From contig NZ_LT629696.1 in NCBI RefSeq assembly GCF_900100265.1, positions 186,001 through 250,000 of the forward strand: a DNA stretch of 64,000 bases. Direction: 5' to 3'. Within the stretch, counting starts at the first letter, position 1. The number at the start of each line of letters is the position of its first letter. Of the stretch, positions 53,283-62,851 are shown piece after piece. The position numbers were made by a program, and so were the translations under genes. The DNA is from Leifsonia sp. 466MF (GTDB lineage Bacteria > Actinomycetota > Actinomycetes > Actinomycetales > Microbacteriaceae). The notes below the pieces were generated by a model. That model made no database searches. It was not told the DNA's origin and worked only from the letters and a program-made list of their open reading frames with translations.

Positions 53283-53535
53283 CGTCAGCATCGACTTCAA
53301 TTCCCAACAGCTCGACCTCCGGGTCCCTGCCGCCGTCACGTTGGCGCGGCTGACGCAACTGATCAGCGCCGTGCTCGACGAGCACGGCATCGTCATGCCG
53401 AGCGATTGGCATCTCGCGGTGAAGGACAAACCGCTGCGCCTCGGCCCCTACGACGTCGTCGGCGACTTCCCGATCGGCCACGGGGACGTTCTGGCGGTGG
53501 TCACGCGTTTGCCGGCGACCTCCCCGGGCTCGTAG
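53263..53535 (+). CDS. esaB: EsaB/YukD-like ubiquitin-fold protein
   Basis: A 90-residue protein with the beta-grasp pattern of YukD/EsaB (HIDVSIDFNSQQLDLRVPAAVTLARLTQLISAVLDEHGI, then LAVKDKPLRLGPYDVVGDFPIGHGDVLAVV). EsaB is a small cytoplasmic regulator or component of Firmicutes T7SSb and is homologous to the N-terminal domain of EccD in mycobacterial systems. GGAGGA lies before the ATG, inside the previous gene; the two genes overlap by 20 bases. Confidence 0.88.
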   Translation: MADRHIDVSIDFNSQQLDLRVPAAVTLARLTQLISAVLDEHGIVMPSDWHLAVKDKPLRLGPYDVVGDFPIGHGDVLAVVTRLPATSPGS

Positions 53536-53579
53536 CGCGAATCCCGGCACCGGAGAACGGGCACATCGTCCAGGCTCTC

Positions 53580-54221
53580 TCAGCAGAACATCCGCAGCGC
53601 CTCTGCGTAGCGCTCGGGATCGGCACGAGTTCCGGCGGTGACGAGGATCGCGTGCGGGCCGATGCGCCGGGTGAAGGCGCCCCGACAGGGAATCTGCACC
53701 ACCGTGGTCAAGCCGCACTTCCAGGCTTGGATCAGCGCCTCGAGCGAGAGGCGTTCCGGCTGCGCCTCCAGCCCCGCCGACGACGGACGTACTCGCTGCT
53801 CGAACTGAGCCTGCATCCACTGCTCGGCTTCATCGGTGAACGCTTCGCCGCCGACCTCCTCGCGCCACGAGGGGCCGACGAGTTCGCGCAACAGGCTCGC
53901 GCGATCAGGCGAGCCATTCGGAGTCGCCTGCAGGAGCTCGAAGATATCGGGCCTGGGAGTGGTCCCCGCGTGCTCCAGCACCTCCTCCCAGACGCGTGGC
54001 CAGACAGCCTCCCATTCCGAGGTCGGTGCAGACATCCGCATGGCGGGAGCCACGGCGATGGGTGTGTCGATGAGCGCGGGCGGGAGATCGTCACCGACCG
54101 GATGAAGCTGCCACGCCTCGCGTACCCATAGCAGTTCCAGCAGTGACTGCAGATCATCGTCGACCCGGATCACCATGTCGTGCGGCCACGGATTGCCAGG
54201 CATCGGCTCAATTGAGAACAA
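53580..54221 (-). CDS. Unrecognised 213-residue protein inside the T7SSb locus
   Basis: I do not recognise this family. It is soluble, without signal peptide or membrane helix, acidic and Trp-rich (REAWQLHPVGDDLPPALIDTPIAV; SEWEAVWPRVWEEVLEHAG; ESLIQAW-like segment). It ends with a strand-rich region (GLTTVVQIPCRGAFTRRIGPHAILVTAGTRADPERYAEALRMFC). The TTG start at 54221 has a good GAGGGGGAG site; an ATG at 54203 is the alternative. It lies 79 bp downstream of esaA on the same strand, so it is probably co-expressed with the secretion machinery, perhaps as an accessory or chaperone. Confidence 0.75.
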   Translation of the reverse strand: MFSIEPMPGNPWPHDMVIRVDDDLQSLLELLWVREAWQLHPVGDDLPPALIDTPIAVAPAMRMSAPTSEWEAVWPRVWEEVLEHAGTTPRPDIFELLQATPNGSPDRASLLRELVGPSWREEVGGEAFTDEAEQWMQAQFEQRVRPSSAGLEAQPERLSLEALIQAWKCGLTTVVQIPCRGAFTRRIGPHAILVTAGTRADPERYAEALRMFC

Positions 54222-54300
54222 CGGACTCCCCCTCGACTCGTCGTTCCCATCCTGCCTTCGGGCACGAGAACCGACAATCGGTGGGAGTGCGAGCCGAGGA

Positions 54301-57108
54301 TCAGCCGCGCGCTCGCTTGCGGCGCCACGAATTCAGCACCGTCAGCAGGCCCCCGATCAACGAGCCCGCGACGAAGACGGGGATCCATGTGTAATCGAAT
54401 GCCGGTGCGGATGCCGCCGCCGTGGGCGTGCTGTTCGTGGTCGTGATGGGATTCGCGAACGAGTCGTAGATCTTCGCGGGATCGGCGCCGTTTGCGCGCG
54501 TGTTGGCGAGCACGGTCGAGAACCGCTCGCTGTAGTCGCTGCTCGTCGCCAGGGTGGAGCTACCGGTGGAGATGGTTCCGCTCATCGCGTCGAGGACCGC
54601 CTGAGTCTCGGTCTGCGTTTTCTGAACGCTGGAGACGAGCTCGTCGAAGTCGGCCGAGTTGTCTGTGATGATCCGCGCGCTGGCCGCGACGTTCTTGGCG
54701 TTCGCGCTGGTCGTGGCCACCAGATGCGAGAGAGTCTCGTAGAGCGCCGGGCCCGTCTTCTCGTCGAGATACAGCTCGGAGAGGCCCGGATCCTGGTCGT
54801 TCCAGGCGGTCGTCTTCAACTGGATCACGGTGTTGGACTTCGCTTCCCACAGAGCCGGAGCAGCGTTGACGCTGGTGATCGCTGCGGCGAACCACTGCTC
54901 GAGCGCCTGCACTGATCCTGAGAAATAGCCCTCGGGCACGCTGAGCCCGTTCAGAGTCGCGACGTTGTCGGAGGTGGAGGCCAGTTGCCCTCTGACGGCG
55001 CCGATCTGCTTGATGATCGCAGCGATGTTGTCCTGGCCGAGTGCCTGGAAGTTGTCCACGTCCACGTCGCTGAGGTACTTCTCGATGTCGACGGCGTCGA
55101 TGGTGCCGTACCGCTTGGAGACGGATTCCTCGCTGTGGCCGGCAACGACTCCGGTGGCTCCCACCGCGCTCGTGAAGCTCTCGAGGGTGTCATCAGGCGC
55201 ACCGTAGAGGAACTGGAGCAGGTTCGCCGCGGTCCGGATGTTGCCGAGGTACTCGGTGATGGTGACGAAGTCGTCGCCTGCGATCCGATTCTTGGCGGCA
55301 TCGGCGGGGACGAGGACGTAGACATCCGTCCCGAGGCTCGTGGGCGGCACGGGCTCTGCGGCTGTGGTGTCCTGCGCCGTGTACGACAGGGTGGCGGTGC
55401 CGGCGACATCCTCCAGGTCGATCATGTAGGTCAGACTTGCCGTGAGCGGGGCAGTTCCCTCGCTGTTGTCGAGGGTCGCCGTGCCGGTTGCCTGATCGAC
55501 CGTCACGCAGTTCGGCGTCGCGTCCGCGCAGGCGGGGGCGACGGTTCCGAGGCCGACCGTCATGCGGGAGGCCTCGAGCGTCTCGGGGAGGTCGACGCTC
55601 ACCGCGTAACGCGATCCGGCGGGGACCGCGACGGGCAGCGTCTTGGTCACCGACTGCTCCGTGGGCCCCGTCGACGTGGAGACCACATTCAGCTGCGGCG
55701 CGGCCGCACCGGTCGGATTCTCCTTCGCATAGTGCTGGATGAGGCCCAGCTGGCTGATGTACGGCTGGGGCTCGAACTCGTTGTGTGCGGCCTTGAGTGC
55801 GCTGAACAGCTCGGTGTACTGGGCGGGATCCGTCGGAATGAGGGCGACGAGCTGGTCGATCTTCTCCTTGTACCGTTCCACGGTCACTGCAGCGGCGCCA
55901 CTTCCGCTGAACGTGTTGGACAGCTTCTGCGCGAGCGCACGCCTCGCCATTTCGGGCGTCAAGGTCTCGGGGCTGACGGTGTAGTTGCTGTCTGTGATCG
56001 GCATTGTGATGCCGAAGTACTCGGAAAGGAGGCGGGTCTCCAAGCTCATGAGGTCGTCGCGGGACCTGGCGAGTGCGTCCTCCTGATGTTTGAGCGACTC
56101 TTTGACTACTTCCACGCGCCCGTTGACAGAGTTGGCCATCCCGTCATATTTCTGCACCGTCTCCTTGAGCGACGCGAGCAGCCCGGTGTGTGTGCCCGAA
56201 GCATCCGTCGACGAGAAGCCGTCCAGTCCGCTCCAGCCGTCCGCGCCGGAGAACAACCCGTCGATGTGGTCCGCGAACGCCTGGTCGTAGTAGCTCTTGT
56301 CGGATGCGCTCTGATCGGTGAGGGCGGCGTTGCCGTTCGCCACGTTCGTCTTCGCGATCTGTTCCTGCTGGCGGAAGTACGCGGAGAGCGACGGCTGCTG
56401 CCGACCCAGGGAGTCGCTGACGGACGTCAGCGTGTCCGTGGTGTTCGCGGTGAATCCGTTCTGCGCCGACACCCACGCGCTGTTGAGTCCGCGCAGCACC
56501 GTCGCCATGTCGATGCTGCCGTCGTAGCTCTTCGCAGTCTTCTCGAGGTTGGGGCGCAGCGTGTTGGAGACACTGTCCAGGAGCGCAGTCTGGCTGGAGA
56601 CGACCGACTCCATGTTGACCTGGGCCCCGGAGATGTTCGAGGCGACGCTCGCGAAGTACATCTGCACGATCCGGGAGTTGAAGTCGCGGATGATGGTGAA
56701 CATCCGGCTTTCGAGGCGTTCCCGGGAGAGCTCGTCGTCGCCGACGACGCGGTAGTCGATGGTCGCCTTGACCGGATTCAGGTCCTGCAGGGTCAGCAGG
56801 TCATGCGAGAAGGTCCTTGGAAGCACGACGACAGCGCTCACCGTCTCATCGGTGAATGCTCTCTCCGCGACGCTTCGTGAGACGACCTGCCAGTTGTTCT
56901 GATCGGCGTTCGAGACGAGGCTGACGAACTCTTTGCCGAACAGGTAAGTGGCGCCGTTGAAGGTCGCGGGTTCGTCCTCGTTCACCAGGGCGATCGTCTG
57001 CCGGTCCGCAGGGGCGGCCGCCGTGGCTGCGCTGAGCACGTTCGTCGAAGCGGCGAGGAGGAGCGCCAAGGCCACGGTGCCGATGCTGATCAGAACCTTC
57101 TTGAGCAT
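54301..57108 (-). CDS. esaA: EsaA/YueB-like type VII secretion membrane protein (bitopic form)
   Basis: A 935-residue protein. An N-terminal membrane helix is residues ~5-27 (VLISIGTVALALLLAASTNVL). A very long extracellular part follows, beginning with the EsaA N-domain pattern (TIALVNEDEPATFNGATYLFGKEFVSLVSNADQNNWQVVSRSVAERAF). One C-terminal helix (WIPVFVAGSLIGGLLTVL) ends in RRKRARG. Helical stretches between about 250 and 350 suggest a coiled-coil stalk, as in YueB, the SPP1 phage receptor. Firmicutes EsaA usually has five C-terminal helices; this one has a single one. It is divergent from essB-essC. Confidence 0.88.
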   Translation of the reverse strand: MLKKVLISIGTVALALLLAASTNVLSAATAAAPADRQTIALVNEDEPATFNGATYLFGKEFVSLVSNADQNNWQVVSRSVAERAFTDETVSAVVVLPRTFSHDLLTLQDLNPVKATIDYRVVGDDELSRERLESRMFTIIRDFNSRIVQMYFASVASNISGAQVNMESVVSSQTALLDSVSNTLRPNLEKTAKSYDGSIDMATVLRGLNSAWVSAQNGFTANTTDTLTSVSDSLGRQQPSLSAYFRQQEQIAKTNVANGNAALTDQSASDKSYYDQAFADHIDGLFSGADGWSGLDGFSSTDASGTHTGLLASLKETVQKYDGMANSVNGRVEVVKESLKHQEDALARSRDDLMSLETRLLSEYFGITMPITDSNYTVSPETLTPEMARRALAQKLSNTFSGSGAAAVTVERYKEKIDQLVALIPTDPAQYTELFSALKAAHNEFEPQPYISQLGLIQHYAKENPTGAAAPQLNVVSTSTGPTEQSVTKTLPVAVPAGSRYAVSVDLPETLEASRMTVGLGTVAPACADATPNCVTVDQATGTATLDNSEGTAPLTASLTYMIDLEDVAGTATLSYTAQDTTAAEPVPPTSLGTDVYVLVPADAAKNRIAGDDFVTITEYLGNIRTAANLLQFLYGAPDDTLESFTSAVGATGVVAGHSEESVSKRYGTIDAVDIEKYLSDVDVDNFQALGQDNIAAIIKQIGAVRGQLASTSDNVATLNGLSVPEGYFSGSVQALEQWFAAAITSVNAAPALWEAKSNTVIQLKTTAWNDQDPGLSELYLDEKTGPALYETLSHLVATTSANAKNVAASARIITDNSADFDELVSSVQKTQTETQAVLDAMSGTISTGSSTLATSSDYSERFSTVLANTRANGADPAKIYDSFANPITTTNSTPTAAASAPAFDYTWIPVFVAGSLIGGLLTVLNSWRRKRARG

Positions 57109-57158
57109 GTCGATCCCCCATGAATTCGGTCTCGAAGATGAGCAGGATGTGACCTTAT

Positions 57159-57172
57159 CAGGTTATGACCTG
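57159..57172. promoter_or_regulatory. Possible operator in the esaA-essB divergent promoter region
   Basis: CAGGT-TATG-ACCTG is a perfect inverted repeat in an A/T-richer 137-bp gap (57109-57245). AT-rich hexamers such as TTATAT next to it could serve as -10 elements. Its regulator is unknown. Confidence 0.4.
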
Positions 57173-57245
57173 TTATATGTCTGTACTGTTACTTCTGAGC
57201 GTACGGCAGATCAGGTGCACGGGCACCGCGACGAAGTGGGTAGGT

Positions 57246-58379
57246 ATGAGGGTTTTCGATGGGCGCGAGACGTTGGAGTTCGAACGCACCGGAGAGACGG
57301 TCCGGGTACTGCTGGCCGGTGCGCAGATACGCATGGATTCCATCGACATCGTTCGTCACCATGTCACGCTCGCGGAGGAGGTTCCCGAGCAGTTCCAAGC
57401 CGTCTTGACCTATCGCGTTCCGGCGGCCGCGCGCACCCTCCGCCAAGCGGCTTCGGCGGCTCGCACCCGGCTCGAGAAGCTGCAGACCGCTCAGAAGCTG
57501 GCCGCTTTGCGGCCACTGGCCGGCAAGTTCCGAATTCCCTTCCTCCACCCCGAGAACATCGTGATCACGGGGGCAGGCGTCTCCGTGACGCACAGCGGCC
57601 TCGTCGGGATCCTCGCGCCGATGGCCTTCGACGACGCGCTGTTCCTGAAGGGATACAAGGCGCTCGTGCTGAGCATCCTGCATCCTCGTCTGCCGTTCGA
57701 GAAGCTCATCGATGGCACGGCGACTCTGAAGGACGACTTCAGCAAGCGGATCGCCTCCTTCCCGACCGTGGACGACATCGCTGCGTTCGTCGACCGGGAA
57801 GTGGCGGAGGAGGCCTCGAGAGCGTCGCGCGAGACCGTGTCGGTTCGGAAGCTCCGCTACCGGCTCACGACGGTGCTCGCTGCAGTCGCCGTCGTGGCCG
57901 CCTCGGTGTCGGGATGGTGGGCGTACGAATCCGTCGTGGTGGCTCAGCCGCGGCAGGAAGCGATCATCACGGCCCAGTCCGACTTCCTGACCAGCGACTA
58001 TGCGCAGACGCTGAAGGACCTTCAGGAGTACGGCCCGAGCGATCTGCCGAAGTCGGCGCGCTACGTCCTGGCCGTGAGCTCGATCAAGCTGACGAAACTG
58101 ACGGCCGTTCAGAAGCAGACCGTGCTCAACAACATCTCCACGAAGACGGACGACAACACGCTCGACTACTGGATCCACCTCGCACGAGGAGACTTGGATA
58201 CGGCGCTCAACCTCGCCCAGAACCTCGGTGACGACCAGCTGACCCTGCTCGCGTACACCGACCTCTACGAGGCGACCAAGCTCGACACGTCGATGGAGGG
58301 TGCGCGCAAGCAGAAGCTGCTCGACGAGTACGCCAAGAAGATCGAAGAGCTGATCGCACGGCTCGGAGCGACCCGATGA
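57246..58379 (+). CDS. essB: EssB/YukC-like type VII secretion protein
   Basis: A 377-residue protein. The N-terminal ~200 residues form the cytoplasmic pseudokinase-like domain (IVITGAGVSVTHSGLVGILAPMAFDDALFLKGYKALVLSIL). A single membrane helix lies at about residues 207-230 (LTTVLAAVAVVAASVSGWWAYESVVV). A ~145-residue helical external part follows (TLKDLQEYGPSDLPKSARYVLAVSSIKL...NNISTKTDDNTLDYWIHLARGDLDTALNLA). This matches EssB/YukC in order and size. ATG 57246 is chosen as the first start before conserved sequence; an upstream GTG at 57237 is possible. ATGA overlap with essC. Confidence 0.92.
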   Translation: MRVFDGRETLEFERTGETVRVLLAGAQIRMDSIDIVRHHVTLAEEVPEQFQAVLTYRVPAAARTLRQAASAARTRLEKLQTAQKLAALRPLAGKFRIPFLHPENIVITGAGVSVTHSGLVGILAPMAFDDALFLKGYKALVLSILHPRLPFEKLIDGTATLKDDFSKRIASFPTVDDIAAFVDREVAEEASRASRETVSVRKLRYRLTTVLAAVAVVAASVSGWWAYESVVVAQPRQEAIITAQSDFLTSDYAQTLKDLQEYGPSDLPKSARYVLAVSSIKLTKLTAVQKQTVLNNISTKTDDNTLDYWIHLARGDLDTALNLAQNLGDDQLTLLAYTDLYEATKLDTSMEGARKQKLLDEYAKKIEELIARLGATR

Positions 58380-61300
58380 GCGCGGGTCCCGGCACCGACT
58401 TCTTCGCGCTCTCGGCGACTGGACCCTCCGGCGGTAGGCTCCGCGACGACCGGTTGATCGCCGGATCCGTGTTGTTCTCCGTGTATGTGCTCGACGCGGA
58501 ACTCGTGACGATCCCCCTCACCGAGGAGCGACCGTCCGCCGTCTTCGACGATCTCACCCTCGGGGTCGTCAACGATCGCCTGTTCATCAATGGCGCCGCC
58601 GTGCCCGCGGGCCTCACTGAGTGCAACGACCACGTGCTCCTCGTCGTGGATGCTCGTCGAGCGGAATCGACACACCTGGTGTTCGATCCCGACGATCATT
58701 TCCTCATCGGCGGCTCCGACAGCGCGAGCATCAGGACCCCGGGTGACACCATGGTCGCCATCCACGGCGATACCGTCATCGCTCGCACGGGCAGTGACTT
58801 CCTCTACGTGAACGAGCGGCGGGCGGACGAGCGTGAGATCATCCACGCGGCCGCCGTGGGCGACCGCGTCCTGACTGCGGACTACCTCGTCGAGAGGCGT
58901 GCGGCGCAGTGGAGGGTGACCACCTTCGCCGACGGCACGGAGCTGGACCGGAGCACGTTCCTCGAACAGGAGCAGCACGACGAGTTCCCGCCCGACTTCC
59001 CCGACTATCGTCGGAGCCCCAGGATCACCCTGGAGGTCCCGAGCGACAAAGTGCAGGTGCACAAGATCGCGCCGGCTCAGAAGCCCGACAAGAACAGCAT
59101 CCTGAAGGCCCTTCTCCCGCCGCTGGGAATGGTCGCCGTCGGCGTGGCCACCACCGTGCTGTCCGGGCGCAATCCGCTGATGATGCTCGGCATGGCCATT
59201 CTGAGCCTGCTGACCGCCGCGTTCACCGTCTCCCAGTTCGTGGCAGATCGGCGTGAGCGCCGGAAGGAGGACGACGCTCGACGGGACGACTACGAGCGTT
59301 ACCTCGTCAACGTCACGGCGTCGCTGACGCGTCTCTGCGAGCAGGAGAAGAGCGTCCGTGACTACAACGCGCCCGGTCCCGAGGCGCTGGTGCGCATGGT
59401 GACCGCCTACGGCCCGCGGATCTATGAACGGCTTCCCAACAACAAGGACTTCCTGGACGTCTCGCTGGGGACAGGAGACGCTCCGTCGTCCTTGACGGTC
59501 ACCTCGGACGCCAACGAGAGAGATGACGACGCGGACACTCGACGGGTGGCCGAGCTGGTCGACCGGTTCTCGACGCAGCAGAACGTCCCGATCACGCTGA
59601 GCCTCCGAACGCAGACGCTCGGGCTGGTCGGCACGGATGACGCCGTGCGTACCGCCGCGGCGAACCTTCTGCTCCAGCTCGCCGTCTTCCAGTCCTATCG
59701 CGACGTCAACTTCATCGCCCTGGTTCCGGGCAAGTCGTATCGCGAGAACTGGCACCCGTGGCGCTTTCTCCCGCACTTCACGATGCAGGGCCTCAATGTC
59801 CGCGGGCTCGTCCACAACGCGAAGACACGGGACATGATCCTGAACAGCTTCACGCAGATCCTCAGCAAGCGACGGCAGGCGCTGACACAGGCGGGCCGGG
59901 AGAAGTCGGTCTTCTCCCCGCATTACGTGCTGTCGATCCTCGACGACTCCTACCTCGCCGGGCATGGCATCAACGAGTTCCTCGCCGAGGACATGACGGA
60001 GCTGGGCGTCACGGTCGTCTGGTGCCGGGAGGACCGCAAGCAGGTTCCCGAGACGGTGTCCGCGCTCGTCGAGTACCGCAACCGGAGCGCCGGCGTGCTC
60101 GTGAACGACGACCGCGTCTACGTCGCCCGCGATTTCGTGCCGTATCCGACTCCGCCCGACCGCGACCTGGCGCTGCGCAGGCTCGCGAACCTCACTCACG
60201 TGGAGGTCGAGAAGAACGCCATCCCGAAGGCCGTCACCTTCTTGGAGATGTACGACGTCAAGCACGTAGACGACCTGGGCGTCGCCCAGCGGTGGGCCGG
60301 TGCGGACACCTCCAAGACGCTCGCCGTCCCGCTCGGTCTGCGCGGAAAGGACGACCTCGTCGAGCTGAATCTCCACGAGCGCGCGCACGGACCGCATGGA
60401 CTCGTCGCGGGTACGACCGGCTCCGGCAAGTCCGAGATCGTCCAGTCGTACATCCTGTCTCTCGCCGTGAACTTCGCGCCGGAGGACGTCGGCTTCCTCC
60501 CCATCGACTTCAAGGGCGGCGGGATGGCCAATCTCTTCGCCGGTCTGCCTCACCTTCTCGGGTCGATCACCAACCTCGACGGCGCAGCCTCTGCTCGCGC
60601 GCTCGCGTCCATCCGCGCCGAGCTTCAGAAGCGCCAGCGGCTCTTCGCGCAGTACGACGTGAACCACATCAACGGCTACACCCGGCTCTACAAGCTCGGA
60701 AAGAACTCCGACGACCGTGAGATCGGGGCGAAGTATCCGGCTCTGCCGATGCCGCACCTCTTCCTGATCTCCGACGAGTTCGCCGAGCTCAAGGCCAACC
60801 AGCCGGAGTTCATGGAAGAGCTGGTGTCGACGGCCCGCATCGGCCGATCCCTCGGCGTCCACCTGATCCTCGCGACTCAGAAGCCCAGTGGAGTCGTGAA
60901 CGACCAGATCTGGTCGAACAGCCGCTTCAAGCTCGCGCTCAAGGTGGCCGACGTCTCCGACTCGCAGGAGATCATCAAGACGCCCGACGCGGCCGGCATC
61001 GTCGAGCCGGGACGCGCCTATCTCCAGGTCGGCAACAACGAGATCTACGAGCTGTTCCAGTCGGCCTGGTCGGGGGCCGACTACGACCCGGGCAAGACCG
61101 AGAAGAAGACGGTCGATGAGCGCATCTACCTGATCAACGACTTCGGGCAGTACGAGCTCTGGACTCGCGATCTGTCCGGCGACGAGGCGGCACAGGAGGC
61201 CCGGAAGGAGAAGGTGAGCGAGCTCGACGCGGTCGTCGAGCATCTGGCGGCGCTCGCCGCGGAGTCGGGGGCGGTCCTCCCGGAGAAGCCGTGGCTGCCG

Positions 61301-62851
61301 CCCTTGGGAAGCCGGATCCCGTCGCCTCCCGTCGACGCGGAGCCGGGCGTCCCGCTCGGTCTCCTCGACATCCCCAGCAAGCAGGCGCAGGAGGTGTACC
61401 GCTTCAGCCTCCCTGAGGCCGGGCACACGGCCGTCTTCGGCAGCCCGGGATACGGCGCCTCCACGCTGCTCCAGACGCTGGTGATGAACCTGGCCCGGCA
61501 GAACACTCCCGAGCAGATGCAGTTCATGCTGCTGGACCTCGGAAACAACGGACTGCTCCCGTTGGCGCCCCTTCCGCATGTCGCAGACATCGTGACGTTG
61601 GAGGAAGAGGAGAAGTTCCAGAAGGCCATGGAGCGCATCGCCGGCGTGCTGGCCGACCGGAAGAGCCTCCTCCGCAGCATCGGCGTGGCAACCCTCGCTC
61701 AGTACATGGTCAAGACCGGCCAGTCGCTCCCCACCCTCCTGAACGTCCTCGACGGCTACGACGGCCTCGCCCAGGACAAGCGGAAGGAGGCGATCGACGC
61801 CCAGCTCATCCAGGTCCTGCGAGAGGGTGCGGCACTCGGCGTGTACCTGGTGCTCACGGCGAACCGCGCGAACTCGATGCGCATGAACATGACCAGCAAC
61901 ATCCCGACCTCGATCGCCCTCTATCTGAACGATGAGGCGGACGTCGCGGCCCTCTTCGGCCGTGATCGGGTCATGCAGGCCGAGATACTCGGCCGCGGCC
62001 AGCTCCAGCTCGAGTCTCCGACCGCGATCCAGATCTTCCTGCCCTGCGACGGAGCGGACGATGCGGCCGTTCTTGACGCCCTGGAGAAGGAGGTCGCCGC
62101 CATCGGCGAAGCGTGGACGGGCGCGCGCCCGGAGCGGATCCCGATGGTGCCGCAGGAGCTGACGGTGGAGGCGTTCGGAAGCCGGGTATCCAGCGGGGAG
62201 TCGCAGAACAAGCTCTTCCTCGGGTTGAACAAGAGCAGCGCCCTGCCGGAGAGCTTCGACCTGTTTGTCGGTAAGGCGTTGGCCATCTTCCCTGCGACAG
62301 GGAAGCAAGCGGCGTCAACGTATCCGTTCGTGATCGAAGGTCTGCGGGATGCGATCGCCAGCGAACACCTTGTCGTCATCGACGCTCATGACACGCTCAG
62401 GCCGCTTCTCGGAGCTATCGAATGCCTCTACATCGGAAAGGCGGCGCTGAAGAGTCATGCCGAGGCGGTCAAAAAGGCGCTGACGGATCTGACCGAGTTC
62501 GGAACACGGACGCCGAGCTGCATCCTGATCAACGGCCTGACCGATGTGTTGGAGAAGCTCATGCTGCCGACCGATCAGCTCGCCGAGCTTCTCGGCGCCA
62601 GCGGCGATCACGTCCAGGTGATCCTGTTGGACCACGTTTCCAAGGTGAACAGCAATTTCGGCTTGATCGCGACACTCAAAGAGAACGTGGATCAGCTCCT
62701 CTTCGGTGGCGACCTGGGAACGCAGCGGTTCGTCGACAACCTGCCGCTCGCGGCCCGGAGGCAGGCGGCCGGCAAGAACGTCCTCCATTCGCTCAAGGAT
62801 GACGAACTCTCCGAGATCGTCATCCCCACCATCCAGCAGAACGAAGGATGA
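58376..62851 (+). CDS. essC: EssC/YukB-like FtsK/SpoIIIE ATPase of type VII secretion
   Basis: A 1491-residue motor ATPase. An FHA-like N-terminal region (about 1-230) and two close membrane helices (about 242-290: LLPPLGMVAVGVATTVL, MMLGMAILSLLTAAFTVSQFV) precede three FtsK-type domains. D1 has an intact Walker A (GTTGSGKS, residues 679-686) and Walker B (FLISDEF, Asp800-Glu801). D2 has GSPGYGAST with Ala1028 where the P-loop lysine should be. D3 has PATGKQAAS (1306-1314), which lacks the Ser/Thr after Lys. So only D1 looks able to hydrolyse ATP. It overlaps essB and the DUF4176 gene by ATGA. Confidence 0.95.
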   Translation: MSAGPGTDFFALSATGPSGGRLRDDRLIAGSVLFSVYVLDAELVTIPLTEERPSAVFDDLTLGVVNDRLFINGAAVPAGLTECNDHVLLVVDARRAESTHLVFDPDDHFLIGGSDSASIRTPGDTMVAIHGDTVIARTGSDFLYVNERRADEREIIHAAAVGDRVLTADYLVERRAAQWRVTTFADGTELDRSTFLEQEQHDEFPPDFPDYRRSPRITLEVPSDKVQVHKIAPAQKPDKNSILKALLPPLGMVAVGVATTVLSGRNPLMMLGMAILSLLTAAFTVSQFVADRRERRKEDDARRDDYERYLVNVTASLTRLCEQEKSVRDYNAPGPEALVRMVTAYGPRIYERLPNNKDFLDVSLGTGDAPSSLTVTSDANERDDDADTRRVAELVDRFSTQQNVPITLSLRTQTLGLVGTDDAVRTAAANLLLQLAVFQSYRDVNFIALVPGKSYRENWHPWRFLPHFTMQGLNVRGLVHNAKTRDMILNSFTQILSKRRQALTQAGREKSVFSPHYVLSILDDSYLAGHGINEFLAEDMTELGVTVVWCREDRKQVPETVSALVEYRNRSAGVLVNDDRVYVARDFVPYPTPPDRDLALRRLANLTHVEVEKNAIPKAVTFLEMYDVKHVDDLGVAQRWAGADTSKTLAVPLGLRGKDDLVELNLHERAHGPHGLVAGTTGSGKSEIVQSYILSLAVNFAPEDVGFLPIDFKGGGMANLFAGLPHLLGSITNLDGAASARALASIRAELQKRQRLFAQYDVNHINGYTRLYKLGKNSDDREIGAKYPALPMPHLFLISDEFAELKANQPEFMEELVSTARIGRSLGVHLILATQKPSGVVNDQIWSNSRFKLALKVADVSDSQEIIKTPDAAGIVEPGRAYLQVGNNEIYELFQSAWSGADYDPGKTEKKTVDERIYLINDFGQYELWTRDLSGDEAAQEARKEKVSELDAVVEHLAALAAESGAVLPEKPWLPPLGSRIPSPPVDAEPGVPLGLLDIPSKQAQEVYRFSLPEAGHTAVFGSPGYGASTLLQTLVMNLARQNTPEQMQFMLLDLGNNGLLPLAPLPHVADIVTLEEEEKFQKAMERIAGVLADRKSLLRSIGVATLAQYMVKTGQSLPTLLNVLDGYDGLAQDKRKEAIDAQLIQVLREGAALGVYLVLTANRANSMRMNMTSNIPTSIALYLNDEADVAALFGRDRVMQAEILGRGQLQLESPTAIQIFLPCDGADDAAVLDALEKEVAAIGEAWTGARPERIPMVPQELTVEAFGSRVSSGESQNKLFLGLNKSSALPESFDLFVGKALAIFPATGKQAASTYPFVIEGLRDAIASEHLVVIDAHDTLRPLLGAIECLYIGKAALKSHAEAVKKALTDLTEFGTRTPSCILINGLTDVLEKLMLPTDQLAELLGASGDHVQVILLDHVSKVNSNFGLIATLKENVDQLLFGGDLGTQRFVDNLPLAARRQAAGKNVLHSLKDDELSEIVIPTIQQNEG

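Noticed and set aside
58265..62308. A 1347-codon minus-strand frame opposite essC
   Set aside because: It is a shadow of the essC frame, with no start site or recognisable domain.
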